A DNA stretch of 51,163 nt from Hyphococcus sp. (GTDB lineage Bacteria > Pseudomonadota > Alphaproteobacteria > Caulobacterales > Parvularculaceae): contig JAJFGE010000035.1 of the NCBI GenBank assembly GCA_021776295.1, positions 1 to 51,163 on the forward strand, in the 5' to 3' direction. Each line of letters begins with the position of its first letter. The first letter of the stretch is position 1. Made by a program: the position numbers and the translations under genes. Below the pieces are notes generated by a model. It was given only the letters and a program-made list of their open reading frames with translations. It had not been told where the DNA came from and searched no databases. Positions 1 through 8,054 of this stretch are shown here, one piece after another.

Positions 1-1
1 T

Positions 2-1372
2 ATGGCGGGTAAATGGCATCTCGGCCATGCGCCAAACCTCATTCCATCAGCGCGCGGATTCGATCGAACATTCTCGCTGTTGAACGGCGGCGGCAGCCAT
101 TTTAATTTCACTGGCGCGAACAATGACAACGAGAAATCGGAGTTCACAGCCGACGGCGAATACCTGACGCGCCTGCCAAAAGGGTATTACTCAACAAAAA
201 CATTCACGGATAAGATTATCGATTTCATCGATGATGACCGCCCCTCTGGCGCGCCGTTCCTCGCCTATCTCGCCTATCAGGCGCCGCACGACCCGCTTCA
301 AGTCCCGAATTCGTGGGTGCGCCGCTACAAGGGCGCGTATGACGATGGCTGGGACGACATTCGCGAACAGCGCCTGGCGCGCATGAAAGAACTTGGGATA
401 ATGCCCGAGAGCGCCACGCTATCACCGCGTCTCTGGTACGTTCCCGAGTTCGACGATTTGACCGGCATCGCGCAATACAAAGTTGCGCGGCGCATGGAGA
501 TTTATGCCGCCGTCGTTGAATATATGGACAAGGAAATCGGTCGGCTTGTCGAATATCTCAACGAGATTGGCGAGCTCGACAACACCATTATCGTCTTCTT
601 CTCCGATAACGGCGCCAATCCCGCAGATCCCGTGCAACAAACTAGCCGCGGCATTGGCCGGATCCTGGCGTCGAATTTTTACGCAAACAAATACGAAACC
701 GCTTTTGAATCCTGGGGTCGCCCCAACAGCTTCATGGCCCAGGGTGCAGCGTGGGCGCAAGTCTCTGCAACACCGTTCAATGGCTATAAATTAACAACAT
801 TCGATGGCGGCGTGCGCTCGCCGCTCATCGTCTGGCGACCCGGTGCGGTTGGATCCGGCGCCGTCAACACGAGCGACATACTTCACGTCAGCGACATCGC
901 GCCGACTCTTCTGGAAATCGCCGGCGCACCACTGACGGAGCTTTTTCCATCTGACGCAAACCGGATGCAGGCAGGCAGGCAGGTCGCCTCTATCATCACC
1001 GGCGACGAGGCTGACAGCCAAGCGTCGCGCGGGCTCGGCATGGAGCTGTTCGGTGGTCGGGCTTATCGTGAAGGTCCCTGGAAAGTCACCTGGATGCATA
1101 TTCCGTATGGCATTGATGACTGGCAACTCTTCAATCTCGAGAACGACCCAGCGGAAACGACGGACCTCTCCGCACAACATCCGGAACTGAAAAATCGATT
1201 GGTTACCGAGTGGGAAGACTATGCCGCGCGCAACAATGTGATTCTCCCTGATCGGACAGTTTACGACGGCATAGAGGAAAATCTCCCGCCACGCCCGCCA
1301 GTGGACGCGCCAAACTGGCCGCGCGGTCAGGAAAAAAACTGGACCGCCGAACCTAAAGATGAAGACGAATAG
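2..1372 (+). CDS. Arylsulfatase, C-terminal part (5' end outside window)
   Basis: Type I sulfatase of the alkaline-phosphatase superfamily, which hydrolyses sulfate esters. The first visible residues, GKWHLGH, are the second sulfatase signature, normally over 100 residues into the protein, so the ATG at base 2 is internal and the gene begins upstream. The catalytic C/S-x-P-x-R segment is therefore not visible. Later family landmarks are present: FFSDNGAN near residue 200 (metal-binding D-N), TTFDGGVRSPLIVWRPG near 270, and a C-terminal part with LFNLENDPAETTDL near 380. The formylglycine-generating enzyme at 4934 is the likely activator. The end is followed after 19 bases by a barrel-protein gene on the same strand, so an operon is likely. 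The sulfated substrate cannot be told from this part. Confidence 0.9.
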   Translation: MAGKWHLGHAPNLIPSARGFDRTFSLLNGGGSHFNFTGANNDNEKSEFTADGEYLTRLPKGYYSTKTFTDKIIDFIDDDRPSGAPFLAYLAYQAPHDPLQVPNSWVRRYKGAYDDGWDDIREQRLARMKELGIMPESATLSPRLWYVPEFDDLTGIAQYKVARRMEIYAAVVEYMDKEIGRLVEYLNEIGELDNTIIVFFSDNGANPADPVQQTSRGIGRILASNFYANKYETAFESWGRPNSFMAQGAAWAQVSATPFNGYKLTTFDGGVRSPLIVWRPGAVGSGAVNTSDILHVSDIAPTLLEIAGAPLTELFPSDANRMQAGRQVASIITGDEADSQASRGLGMELFGGRAYREGPWKVTWMHIPYGIDDWQLFNLENDPAETTDLSAQHPELKNRLVTEWEDYAARNNVILPDRTVYDGIEENLPPRPPVDAPNWPRGQEKNWTAEPKDEDE

Positions 1373-1391
1373 GAAAAGGGGAGCAATCATC

Positions 1392-2375
1392 ATGTTCCAG
1401 AAATTGATTATCAGTGCGTTATCCTTACTGGCGCTTTCATTCATTCCCGCACATGCGCAATTCGACGGGCCGCGCATCTATTGGCCCCTACCGAAAAACT
1501 CCAATGCCGTGAGCGTTCACTACATTAACGGCACCGCCAATGCTTCCTGGAACGTGTGGAACCAGGTTCAAGGTGATGTCGATATCGAGAGTGACTTTTT
1601 CATCGGCACGTATGTTCGGAACCAACCCATGTTTGGTCGCTCGGTGTACTGGCAACTCATCGTTCCGGTGGGAACGCTGAATACGGATACGCCGTTTCCG
1701 CTGTCTACCAATGATGACTTTGTACAGGGCTTTGGTGACCCAGCTTTTGGCGCAACCATCAACCTGATCGGCTCGCCCGATATGATGGCGAAAGACTGGG
1801 TGCGCCATGAACTAGATTTTAGCGCGAATATCGGGGCTCTGATCTATTTTCCCGTCGGAAGCTACGATGAAAACGAAGCGCTCAACATAGGTTCAAATCA
1901 GTGGCGCGTGCGGCTTTCCGCGCCGCTGTTGAAATCGATCGGCCCCTGGATACCGGGCAAACGGACAACACTGGAAGTTACTCCGTCCGTCATGATTTAT
2001 GGCGACAACGACAACAATCTGGGCAACCGGATAGAACAAGACCTGTCCTACGCCATTGAAGCGCACCTAACGCGTGACTTAACGCGTAAGGTATTCGTTT
2101 CGCTGGACTACACATGGATCGGCGGCGGCGACCAGACACTGACAGACGTTGCGAGCGGCGCCTTCGTTCGGGAAACGGAAGGTCTCGGCGCGCAGGCGCT
2201 TGGCGCAACATTTAACTGGCAAATATACGACGGCATGAATCTGTCGCTCACACACATGCAGACATTATCGTCATCTGCCGATCCGTTCGATCTGGAAGGC
2301 TCGCTGACGAAGGTCACGCTCACTTATGGATGGCATGACGTTCTAGAGCGTATCAAAAAATTCCAGGGCGATTAA
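1392..2375 (+). CDS. Outer-membrane beta-barrel transporter-like protein
   Basis: A 327-residue envelope protein with a clear signal peptide (hydrophobic ALSLLALSFIPAHA then cleavage before QFDGPR). The rest alternates aromatic and polar residues as in beta-barrels and resembles the MetA-pathway/phenol-degradation type outer-membrane channel family often found beside catabolic genes. A 33-base longer reading frame exists, but the ATG at 1392 follows the purine-rich AAAGGGGAG and starts directly with the signal peptide, so I use it. It lies 19 bases after the sulfatase and may admit its substrate to the periplasm or release products. The fold call is from sequence texture and recalled family resemblance; the transported compound is unknown. 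Confidence 0.7.
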   Translation: MFQKLIISALSLLALSFIPAHAQFDGPRIYWPLPKNSNAVSVHYINGTANASWNVWNQVQGDVDIESDFFIGTYVRNQPMFGRSVYWQLIVPVGTLNTDTPFPLSTNDDFVQGFGDPAFGATINLIGSPDMMAKDWVRHELDFSANIGALIYFPVGSYDENEALNIGSNQWRVRLSAPLLKSIGPWIPGKRTTLEVTPSVMIYGDNDNNLGNRIEQDLSYAIEAHLTRDLTRKVFVSLDYTWIGGGDQTLTDVASGAFVRETEGLGAQALGATFNWQIYDGMNLSLTHMQTLSSSADPFDLEGSLTKVTLTYGWHDVLERIKKFQGD

Positions 2376-2437
2376 TCAATCGCATTTGACAGTTAATTTT
2401 TAGAACGAGCACGACAAAACGAAATCGGAGAAAGACT

Positions 2438-3187
2438 ATGAAACAGCTTTTAATGGCGACTCTTCTTGCGACATCGGCTGCGTTCAGTCTGACTGTGGTT
2501 GCTCAAGAAGAAGCAATCGACTCAGGCGATGAAGCGCACGAGATCTGGCAGGCTGCGGCAGCAAAACTTGAAGGTGCGCAATCACTCAGCACAACGGCGT
2601 CTCTTACATATGACGTCGTTCAACCTTCCGGACGGAAGCTACAATTCGGCGCGCAATACGATATCAAGGCAAAAAGGCCGAACAAATTTCTCGCCGACAT
2701 CACCGGGGGCGATGGCCGGCGTCGCGCGCTCTACTATAACGGCGAGGAAATTACGCTAGTCAATCTCGATGAGAAACTATACGCGACTTTCGCCCACGAA
2801 GGCTCCATCGAGTCGGCGGTCGATGAAGTCCTGAACACATTGAACGCGCGTATGCCGCTTGCTGCGCTATTGCGAAGCAATCTGCGCAGCATTCTTTCCG
2901 GCGCTTTCCCAGAGAGTGCGTATATCGGGTCACATTCAGTTGGGAACGTTGCATCCGACCATGTCCTGCTCAGCAACGAATATCTCGACCTGCAGCTCTG
3001 GATAGACGCCGGCGAAAACGCGGAAGTCCATAAAGCGCTTATTACGTACACGGACATCGAGGCGGCACCGCAGTTCGAGGCGTCCTTCAATGACTGGCGG
3101 TTCGACAGTCGAATTCGCGACAGCGAGTTTACGTTCAAACCTGATGATGGGTTTGAGCAGATTGAGTTCTTGGAAGCGCAAGACTGA
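2438..3187 (+). CDS. DUF2092 family periplasmic protein
   Basis: A 249-residue protein with an N-terminal signal peptide (about residues 1-22, ending VVAQ|EE). The mature part starts with a helix (EIWQAAAAKLEGAQSLS) and continues as beta strands with YDIKAKRPNKFLADI and RRALYYNGEEITL, the pattern of the DUF2092 family, whose lipoprotein-carrier-like (LolA/LolB type) fold suggests binding of a hydrophobic ligand. Function is not established. It starts 62 bases after the barrel gene with GGAG before the ATG and is followed 17 bases later by a DUF6515 gene. I recall DUF2092 and DUF6515 proteins sitting together near sulfatases in other Proteobacteria, which suggests a shared envelope role. Confidence 0.75.
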   Translation: MKQLLMATLLATSAAFSLTVVAQEEAIDSGDEAHEIWQAAAAKLEGAQSLSTTASLTYDVVQPSGRKLQFGAQYDIKAKRPNKFLADITGGDGRRRALYYNGEEITLVNLDEKLYATFAHEGSIESAVDEVLNTLNARMPLAALLRSNLRSILSGAFPESAYIGSHSVGNVASDHVLLSNEYLDLQLWIDAGENAEVHKALITYTDIEAAPQFEASFNDWRFDSRIRDSEFTFKPDDGFEQIEFLEAQD

Positions 3188-3204
3188 AACCAATGGAGAC
3201 GACC

Positions 3205-3930
3205 ATGATGAAATTTCTTTCTATATCCACAATTGTGTTTTCAACGCTCGTACTTGTCGGAGCGCAGGCTGTTGTCTCTGACGTCGACGCGCGCGAGCGT
3301 GGCGCACGCGGTAGTGATGGCCGTCCCAACGTGGCGCGCGACGGGCGCGCCGCGCGCGGCAATATTGACCATCAGGACCGCGACCGTCGAGACGAACGAC
3401 GGGACGATGGTGACGACCGTCGTGATGATCGAGACGAACGCCGCGATGATGCAGATGAACGCCGGGACGACCGCACGGATCGACGGGATGATCGTCACCA
3501 TCATGACCGGCATCACTGGCATCGTCATGGGCATATCGTAGTGACTCTGCCGGGCGGGCACGTAACGATCGCTGTGGGTGGCGTAAATTATCACTACTAC
3601 GGCGGCGTTTATTACCGACCAGGTCCAAACGGATATGTCGTTGTAGCAGCGCCGGTCGGCGCACGCGTCACTGTGCTGCCTTATGGCTATACGACAGTCT
3701 ATGTCGGCGGAACCCCGTACTACTATTATTACGGTTCCTACTACTTCTGGAATCCGGGGCACAATGCTTATGTCGTCGTTGGCGCACCAATCGGCGCGAC
3801 CGTGACGTACATGCCGGACGACCACCAAGTCGTCGTTGTCAGTAACGTTCGATACTACCGCTATGGCGGCGTCTACTACCGTCCCTACTACAACAATGGC
3901 GCGACTGTTTACGTCTCAGTGCGCATTTAA
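3205..3930 (+). CDS. DUF6515 family envelope protein with charged heptad repeats
   Basis: About 241 residues. The ATG at 3205 is preferred over the in-frame ATG at 3193 because GGAG at 3195-3198 stands 6 bases before it and it opens directly on a signal peptide (KFLSISTIVFSTLVLVGAQA). Next comes an Arg/Asp-rich stretch made of five 7-residue repeats of the form DERRDDx, then a His-rich linker (HHHDRHHWHRHGH) that could bind metal. The C-terminal half has three related Tyr-rich modules (YYGGVYYRP, YYYYGSYYFW, YYRYGGVYYRP) separated by YVVVAAPVGA-like strands. This architecture fits DUF6515. Function is unknown; a periplasmic or surface structural role is inferred. Confidence 0.75.
   Translation: MMKFLSISTIVFSTLVLVGAQAVVSDVDARERGARGSDGRPNVARDGRAARGNIDHQDRDRRDERRDDGDDRRDDRDERRDDADERRDDRTDRRDDRHHHDRHHWHRHGHIVVTLPGGHVTIAVGGVNYHYYGGVYYRPGPNGYVVVAAPVGARVTVLPYGYTTVYVGGTPYYYYYGSYYFWNPGHNAYVVVGAPIGATVTYMPDDHQVVVVSNVRYYRYGGVYYRPYYNNGATVYVSVRI
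3391..3495 (+). repeat. Five tandem 21-bp in-frame repeats
   Basis: Five consecutive 21-base units (3391, 3412, 3433, 3454, 3475), each coding a heptad [D/T][E/D]RRDD[x]. The units differ mainly at synonymous positions and at the seventh codon (G, R, A, R, R), so the amino-acid pattern is better kept than the DNA. It lies inside the DUF6515 gene and makes a strongly charged spacer between the signal peptide and the Tyr-rich modules. Confidence 0.85.
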
Positions 3931-3966
3931 GACATCCATGCAGGGCGCATTCTGCGAGGTGAAGTC

Positions 3967-4929
3967 ATGACACGAAAATTAAAGCATTGTGTATTAGTTC
4001 TTATGGCGACGCTGACCATCACGGGCGCACTTGCAGAGGAATCCGAAGAGGCTGCCCCCGCAGCCCCTGAAGGACTCTCAGCCGAAGAAATCAGCCGCAT
4101 GATGGATAATCCCGTCGGGGAGTTGATCATGCTTCCAATTCAGTATGATTTCAAACGCGTTAAAGGCCCCAATACAGATGGCGCACACACGGTCAGCACT
4201 ATCAAACTAACGCCGACATTCCCGGTTAACTTAGGAGACATCAATATCATCAACCGTGTTGCGTTGTCCTTTCCAAGCCTGCCGATCGACGATGGTTTTC
4301 CGACGTTTCTCACGCAGGTACCGGAAACCGTGGTCGGAACGCCTGGCGCAGCCCCACCGCCGGGCGTCGATCCGTTTGACGGTCGAACCGAAGGCTTTGG
4401 CGATCTCGTTTATGTAGGACTTCTCAGCCCGCGCCGAGCAATCAAGACGAAGAGCGCCAGTATCATTTGGGGCGTGGGGCCGACAGCAATTTTTCCAACT
4501 GCGTCGAAAGACGTGCTCGGCCAGGGAAAATACCAGATCGGGCCCGCGGCGGTCGTGGGCTATCTCGGTAAGGAATGGACGTTGGGTCTGTTCGGTCAGC
4601 ATTGGCGATCAATCGGCGGCGATGACAGCCGCCCCAATGTTCAGCAAACGAATGTTCAATACTTTATCTACAAAAAACTGCGCAATCAGTGGTCAATCGG
4701 CGCTTCTCCGTCGATCACCATCAGTCAATCGGACGTCACTGGCGAAACGCTTTTAAATGTTCCAGTCGGAATAGGCGTCAACAAAACGCTATTTCTGGGC
4801 AAGCTGCCGGCGCGGGTCGGCGTTGAGGCGCACTATTACGCGATTCATGAAGACCAAACCATCGCACCACGTTGGGGCCTTAGATTTTCGATTACACCGG
4901 TTATACCGGCGGCAATGTTGAGGAGGTGA
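3967..4929 (+). CDS. Outer-membrane beta-barrel protein (transporter-like)
   Basis: A 320-residue protein with a signal peptide (VLVLMATLTITGALA|EE), a short Glu/Ala/Pro-rich linker and a helix (SAEEISRMMDNPVGELIMLPIQYD) followed by amphipathic strands to a C-terminal WGLRFSITPVI strand. Such proteins are widespread in marine Proteobacteria and are usually listed as hypothetical or transporter-like (some databases carry the misleading name neuromedin U). It is the second barrel of the sulfatase locus, unrelated in detail to the one at 1392. Its last codons contain AGGAGG, which is the ribosome-binding site of the next gene, so translation of the two is probably coupled. The substrate is unknown. 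Confidence 0.65.
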   Translation: MTRKLKHCVLVLMATLTITGALAEESEEAAPAAPEGLSAEEISRMMDNPVGELIMLPIQYDFKRVKGPNTDGAHTVSTIKLTPTFPVNLGDINIINRVALSFPSLPIDDGFPTFLTQVPETVVGTPGAAPPPGVDPFDGRTEGFGDLVYVGLLSPRRAIKTKSASIIWGVGPTAIFPTASKDVLGQGKYQIGPAAVVGYLGKEWTLGLFGQHWRSIGGDDSRPNVQQTNVQYFIYKKLRNQWSIGASPSITISQSDVTGETLLNVPVGIGVNKTLFLGKLPARVGVEAHYYAIHEDQTIAPRWGLRFSITPVIPAAMLRR

Positions 4930-4933
4930 CGTC

Positions 4934-5947
4934 GTGCGCGCTATTTTTGTTGTCATCACAGCCGTTATTTTTTCAGTTATCGTTGGCGGCACGGCGATCT
5001 CGACAATTTCGGCGCGAGATAATGACCCAAAAGTAAAGCGCCATGCCGATGCTACAGTATGTTTCAGCGATCGACTTTCATCTGTTTCCAATGAAGCAAG
5101 AGACGTTCTCATCTCGGGTGGCTCATTCGTGATGGGAACCAACACCGGCTATACCGATGAAGGGCCGGAACAGACGCGCGAAATCCAAAATTTGTGGATC
5201 GATCGCCATGAAGTAACCAACGCGCAGTTCGCCGCCTTCGTTGAGGCAACCGGTTATGTCACCGTGGCTGAACGTGGCGTCGATGGCGTTAAAGGTTCTG
5301 CGGTCTTCATTGCGCCTAGCGCGGATACGCCCATGTCCGCCGTCAGTTGGTGGAAGTTTATCGAAGGCGCGTCTTGGCGCCATCCGGACGGCCCCGGAAG
5401 CTCCATTGCGGATAAAGAATACTATCCAGTCATTCATATCGCTTTAGAAGATGCGAAAGCCTATGCCGCCTGGGCTGGTCGGCGCCTGCCCACGGAGGAA
5501 GAGTGGGAATTCGCGGCACGCGGCGGCCTTGGTGGCGCAACATATGAATGGGGTGAAGAAAAGCCTGATGACGGCGCGCCGAAAGCAAATACCTGGCAAG
5601 GCATGTTTCCCGTCATCAATACAAAGAAAGACGGATTTGAAGGATTGGCACCGACAGGGTGTTTTAAGCCAAATGGATTTGGCCTGTATGATATGACGGG
5701 CAATGTCTGGGAGTGGACGAGCACTGCATACTATGCGCAGCACGCAAGCCGTGAGCAAAAACCCGGCGACGGACACGACCCGCGTCAACCCGGCGTTCCG
5801 GTCAATGTTGTTAAGGGCGGCTCATATCTTTGTGCGGAAAACTACTGTGTTCGATATCGACCAGCGGCCCGCCATCCCCAGGACCACAATCTCGGGACCT
5901 CTCACATTGGTTTTCGCACGGTTCGCAAAAGCGCTTCGATAGATTGA
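4934..5947 (+). CDS. Formylglycine-generating enzyme (sulfatase maturation), exported type
   Basis: A 337-residue SUMF1/FGE-sulfatase family protein that oxidises the sulfatase active-site Cys to formylglycine. The domain starts at ISGGSFVMGTN (about residue 58), followed by the usual WIDRHEVTNAQFAAFVEATGY, RRLPTEEEWEFAARGG, GLYDMTGNVWEW and a C-terminal GGSYLCAENYCVRYR. The two cysteines of that last motif, C300 and C305, are spaced as the catalytic pair of aerobic FGEs, so this is an enzyme and not a Cys-less look-alike. Start is GTG at 4934, 7 bases after a perfect AGGAGG at 4921-4926. Residues 1-23 are a hydrophobic export-type segment, suggesting it acts in the periplasm. It presumably activates the arylsulfatase at the window start. 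Confidence 0.9.
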   Translation: MRAIFVVITAVIFSVIVGGTAISTISARDNDPKVKRHADATVCFSDRLSSVSNEARDVLISGGSFVMGTNTGYTDEGPEQTREIQNLWIDRHEVTNAQFAAFVEATGYVTVAERGVDGVKGSAVFIAPSADTPMSAVSWWKFIEGASWRHPDGPGSSIADKEYYPVIHIALEDAKAYAAWAGRRLPTEEEWEFAARGGLGGATYEWGEEKPDDGAPKANTWQGMFPVINTKKDGFEGLAPTGCFKPNGFGLYDMTGNVWEWTSTAYYAQHASREQKPGDGHDPRQPGVPVNVVKGGSYLCAENYCVRYRPAARHPQDHNLGTSHIGFRTVRKSASID

Positions 5948-6106
5948 AGCAGCCATGAGAATTCACTACCGGGTTTCGTAAAAGGCTCGGCAATTTGATG
6001 AGAAAAATGCCTTTCTCATGCCGGACGAACTTGACTGTCATTGGCTTAAAGTCAAAGACCAAGAAAGGAAATGCTCCTCCGCTTATTCGTAAATCTGATC
6101 GTCTGA

Positions 6107-6502
6107 CGAAACCCCGATGACGGCCACACATTAAGAACGGTCATCGAAGAACTCACCGAGCGGATCGGCGTCGAACCCGAACGCACCTATGTCGATAAGA
6201 GCTGTGTCGGCCATGATGCACCGAAGCCACGCCGCGTCTTTCGCCCAGGCCAAAAGCGCGGTGTTCACGGGGGCATCAAACGCGAACTCAGGCGGCGGTC
6301 CGCCGTCGAGCCGGGTATCGGCCACATTAAACAAGAACACCGAATGCACAGAAATTTTCTCAAGACCCGTGATGGCGACCGCATCAACGCCGTCCTCGCC
6401 GCCGCCTGATACAACTTCAGGCGCATCGCGCAGTGGCTGAGGGTTCTTTTGTTCAAAATCCTCTATGCACTTGATGGACTGAAAAATCCTTCACCAGCGT
6501 AA
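6107..6502 (+). pseudogene. IS5-family transposase, C-terminal remnant
   Basis: Translating + strand from 6107 gives DGHTLRTVIEELTERIG, then ERTYVDKSCVGHD, PRRVFRPGQKRGVHG, IKRELRRRSAVEPGIGHIK and GDRINAVLAAA: the end of an IS5-family DDE transposase with the final catalytic Glu in SAVEP. A TGA replaces the glycine codon expected between VLAAA and YNFRR, after which the frame continues through YNFRRIAQWLRVLL to a TAA at 6500-6502. A TGA at 6104-6106 closes the frame upstream and no N-terminal half is seen. It is therefore a truncated, stop-interrupted remnant. The bases between the FGE gene and 6106 hold nothing else I recognise. Confidence 0.8.
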
Positions 6503-6622
6503 AATCAGCATTCTTCACAAGGGACTATTTCGAGCAACAATTACAACACAACTGAAGTTGGAACATTCAGCTAACCTCAAAAGTTTTGTGACCCAGGTGG
6601 GCGGCACCGAGTTTTCGAAATG

Positions 6623-6658
6623 GATAAACCACTACCGGCTGGCGCCGGTAGGTTTATC
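6623..6658. repeat. Right-end palindrome of the IS200-type element
   Basis: GATAAACC-AC-TACCGGC is followed after a short TGGC loop by GCCGGTAGGTTTATC. The arms pair completely except for a 2-base bulge. Such imperfect subterminal hairpins are the substrates recognised by Y1 transposases. The tnpA stop codon in the restored frame (TAG, 6632-6634 on the - strand) lies inside it. Confidence 0.7.
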
Positions 6659-7047
6659 TGAGTGCTGTTCAATATACTGAAGTATGATGTCGTTCGTGAT
6701 GGCGCCGCTTGTGGTGCAAAAATAACCTCTGGCCCAGAAATGGCGGCCCAATACCTTTTTCGAAGCTCGGGAAATTCCCGCTGGATTTTGTGCGACGACC
6801 TGCCCTTCACGCGCTGCATGAATTTACTCACCGGCACGCTCGGGGGAATCGAAACAAACATATGCACATGGTCAGCTGACAGAACCCCGCTGATAATCGT
6901 CGCGCCAAGCTCACGACAGACCTGCCGGACAATCTCACGAACCCGTTCACGCAGCGCGCCTTTCAAAACCTTAAAACGATATTTCGTAATCCAGACAATA
7001 TGATAACAGGTGTGGAAAATCGCGGGCGATGATCTATCATACGACAT
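6632..7047 (-). pseudogene. tnpA: IS200/IS605 TnpA (Y1 transposase), single-base frameshift
   Basis: The - strand protein from the ATG at 7047 reads MSYDRSSPAIFHTCYHIVWITKYRF, then LSADHVHMFVS, which contains the HUH metal-binding motif (HVH), then KGRSSHKIQREFPELRKRYW: a clear TnpA. After RYW (about 6745-6752) the frame goes wrong; moving one base restores GRHFWARGYF, TTSGAITNDIILQYIEQH and a stop at 6632. The tyrosine in ILQYIEQ is the expected nucleophile and is present only in the shifted frame. The total of 416 bases is one short of a whole number of codons, fitting loss of one G in a G run. The start codon lies inside the left arm of the long palindrome, as expected where a hairpin controls tnpA translation. 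Confidence 0.85.
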
Positions 7048-7120
7048 GAGCCGTCTCCTCAAAAATGAAAGCCATAGAACCGCCACAGCGGGGCTTTCAT
7101 TTTTGAGGAGACGGCTCATG
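7045..7120. repeat. Perfect 29-bp inverted repeat over the tnpA start
   Basis: Arms 7045-7073 and 7092-7120 are exact reverse complements over 29 bases, separated by an 18-base loop. The arms include the tnpA ATG on one side and, on each strand, a GAGGAGACGG purine run that could be a Shine-Dalgarno site. In IS200 elements an upstream hairpin that hides the start is known; this one is unusually long and perfect. A terminator role in either direction is less likely because no T run follows. Confidence 0.85.
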
Positions 7121-7194
7121 ACTTCATCACGAAATGCTAAAGCTTTCCGTCTGAAAGACGGAGGGTTTGCTCCAAGGCATGGAAACTAAATGTC

Positions 7195-8052
7195 CTACGT
7201 GTGCGTTGTTATAAGCTTGTCCAACTTGGATTCAAAAAACCGGCAGCCCCAAAGATTCAATGATTCAGCTTCCGTGGGGCGCAAGAAACGATTGACGTCT
7301 TTTTTTGCCTCGTCCCAATTAATTGACTGAATGCGTTTGGTCATTTCGGCTTGGAGCCACTCTACGCTCACAGCGAGTGTTTCATCGTCTGCCCATGGGC
7401 CGAATTGGCGTAAAGCCGCTTCCAGGTGGGGTAAATTCGGAAAGATTCCTTGTGCGACATACCAGGAAAAATCGTACCAATCGCGTCCCTTCAAATATTC
7501 CCGACACAGCAGGGCATGAATCTTTAGTGCAAAATTCGACGCCAAATCCTGATGCCGAACCTCAAAATCAACCGGAAAATCGAGATATGTAAAGTCGTCA
7601 CTCGAATGCGCAGGCGGTTCAACATCAATTTCCAATTTGATTTTCAGGATTTTCCGAGAATCTCTTTTTCCAAATGACACGGCCAACTGATTGGCGATCG
7701 AATTGTCCTTGATGACCGCGTTGCGTATGCGCTTGTCCATTTGCTCTTTGAAAATCACTTCGGGCTGCAGGCCATATTCTTCAAATATCTCCGTAAGAAT
7801 TTTCAGGAAAGGCGCCCAATCGAATTTCGGATCCGGCTCCAGAAGCATGAAATCCAGATCTTCGGAAAACCGCGGCAGTTTTTGCAGAATGCGCAAACTG
7901 GTTCCACCTTGAAACACGGCGACATCAAAAAACTTCGCGCGCCAGAGCCCATAGAGCGCAATTTCTTGGATAATCTCCTTGATCGCGTTCTCTGCTTCGC
8001 CATCACTGGCTGCATTGTAGCTGGCTAATCGAGCCTGGATAATCTCGTTCAT
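7195..8052 (-). CDS. AbiEii/AbiGii-type nucleotidyltransferase toxin
   Basis: A 285-residue protein of the AbiEii family, the toxin of type IV AbiE toxin-antitoxin pairs, which act as nucleotidyltransferases and can give abortive phage defence. The diagnostic N-terminal motif is present: FQGGTSLRILQ (residues 48-57) followed by FSEDLDF, with D65 and D67 as the metal-binding acidic pair of the DNA polymerase beta fold. The middle contains KIKLEIDVEPP and a conserved LALKIHALLCRE-like helix (NFALKIHALLCREYLKGRDWYD, residue 175 on). Its ATG lies 2 bases after the stop of the antitoxin gene, so the two are translated together. Length and motifs suggest an intact gene. Target and phage spectrum are unknown. 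Confidence 0.9.
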   Translation of the reverse strand: MNEIIQARLASYNAASDGEAENAIKEIIQEIALYGLWRAKFFDVAVFQGGTSLRILQKLPRFSEDLDFMLLEPDPKFDWAPFLKILTEIFEEYGLQPEVIFKEQMDKRIRNAVIKDNSIANQLAVSFGKRDSRKILKIKLEIDVEPPAHSSDDFTYLDFPVDFEVRHQDLASNFALKIHALLCREYLKGRDWYDFSWYVAQGIFPNLPHLEAALRQFGPWADDETLAVSVEWLQAEMTKRIQSINWDEAKKDVNRFLRPTEAESLNLWGCRFFESKLDKLITTHT

Positions 8053-8054
8053 AA

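Larger units (their letters stand above)
6620..7165 (-). mobile_element. IS200/IS605-type insertion sequence, tnpA only
   Basis: A single-strand-transposing element is indicated by a Y1-transposase gene on the - strand bordered by subterminal palindromes rather than classical inverted terminal repeats. Downstream of tnpA is an imperfect palindrome at 6623-6658. Upstream are a perfect long palindrome at 7045-7120 and a small hairpin at 7146-7162 (TCCGTC, TGAAA loop, GACGGA). No tnpB or omega-RNA-sized region is present. The exact cleavage ends cannot be set from the sequence alone, so the limits given are approximate. tnpA is frameshifted, so the copy is probably not active by itself. Confidence 0.75.

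Noticed and set aside
3221-3664. Long - strand ORFs opposite the DUF6515 gene
   Set aside because: They mirror the repeat-rich + strand gene; compositions are odd (Arg/His-rich), and there is no ribosome site or family resemblance.
6425-6425. In-frame TGA in the IS5 remnant as selenocysteine or programmed readthrough
   Set aside because: The N-terminal half of the transposase is also missing, so simple decay explains it; TGA replaces an expected glycine codon.
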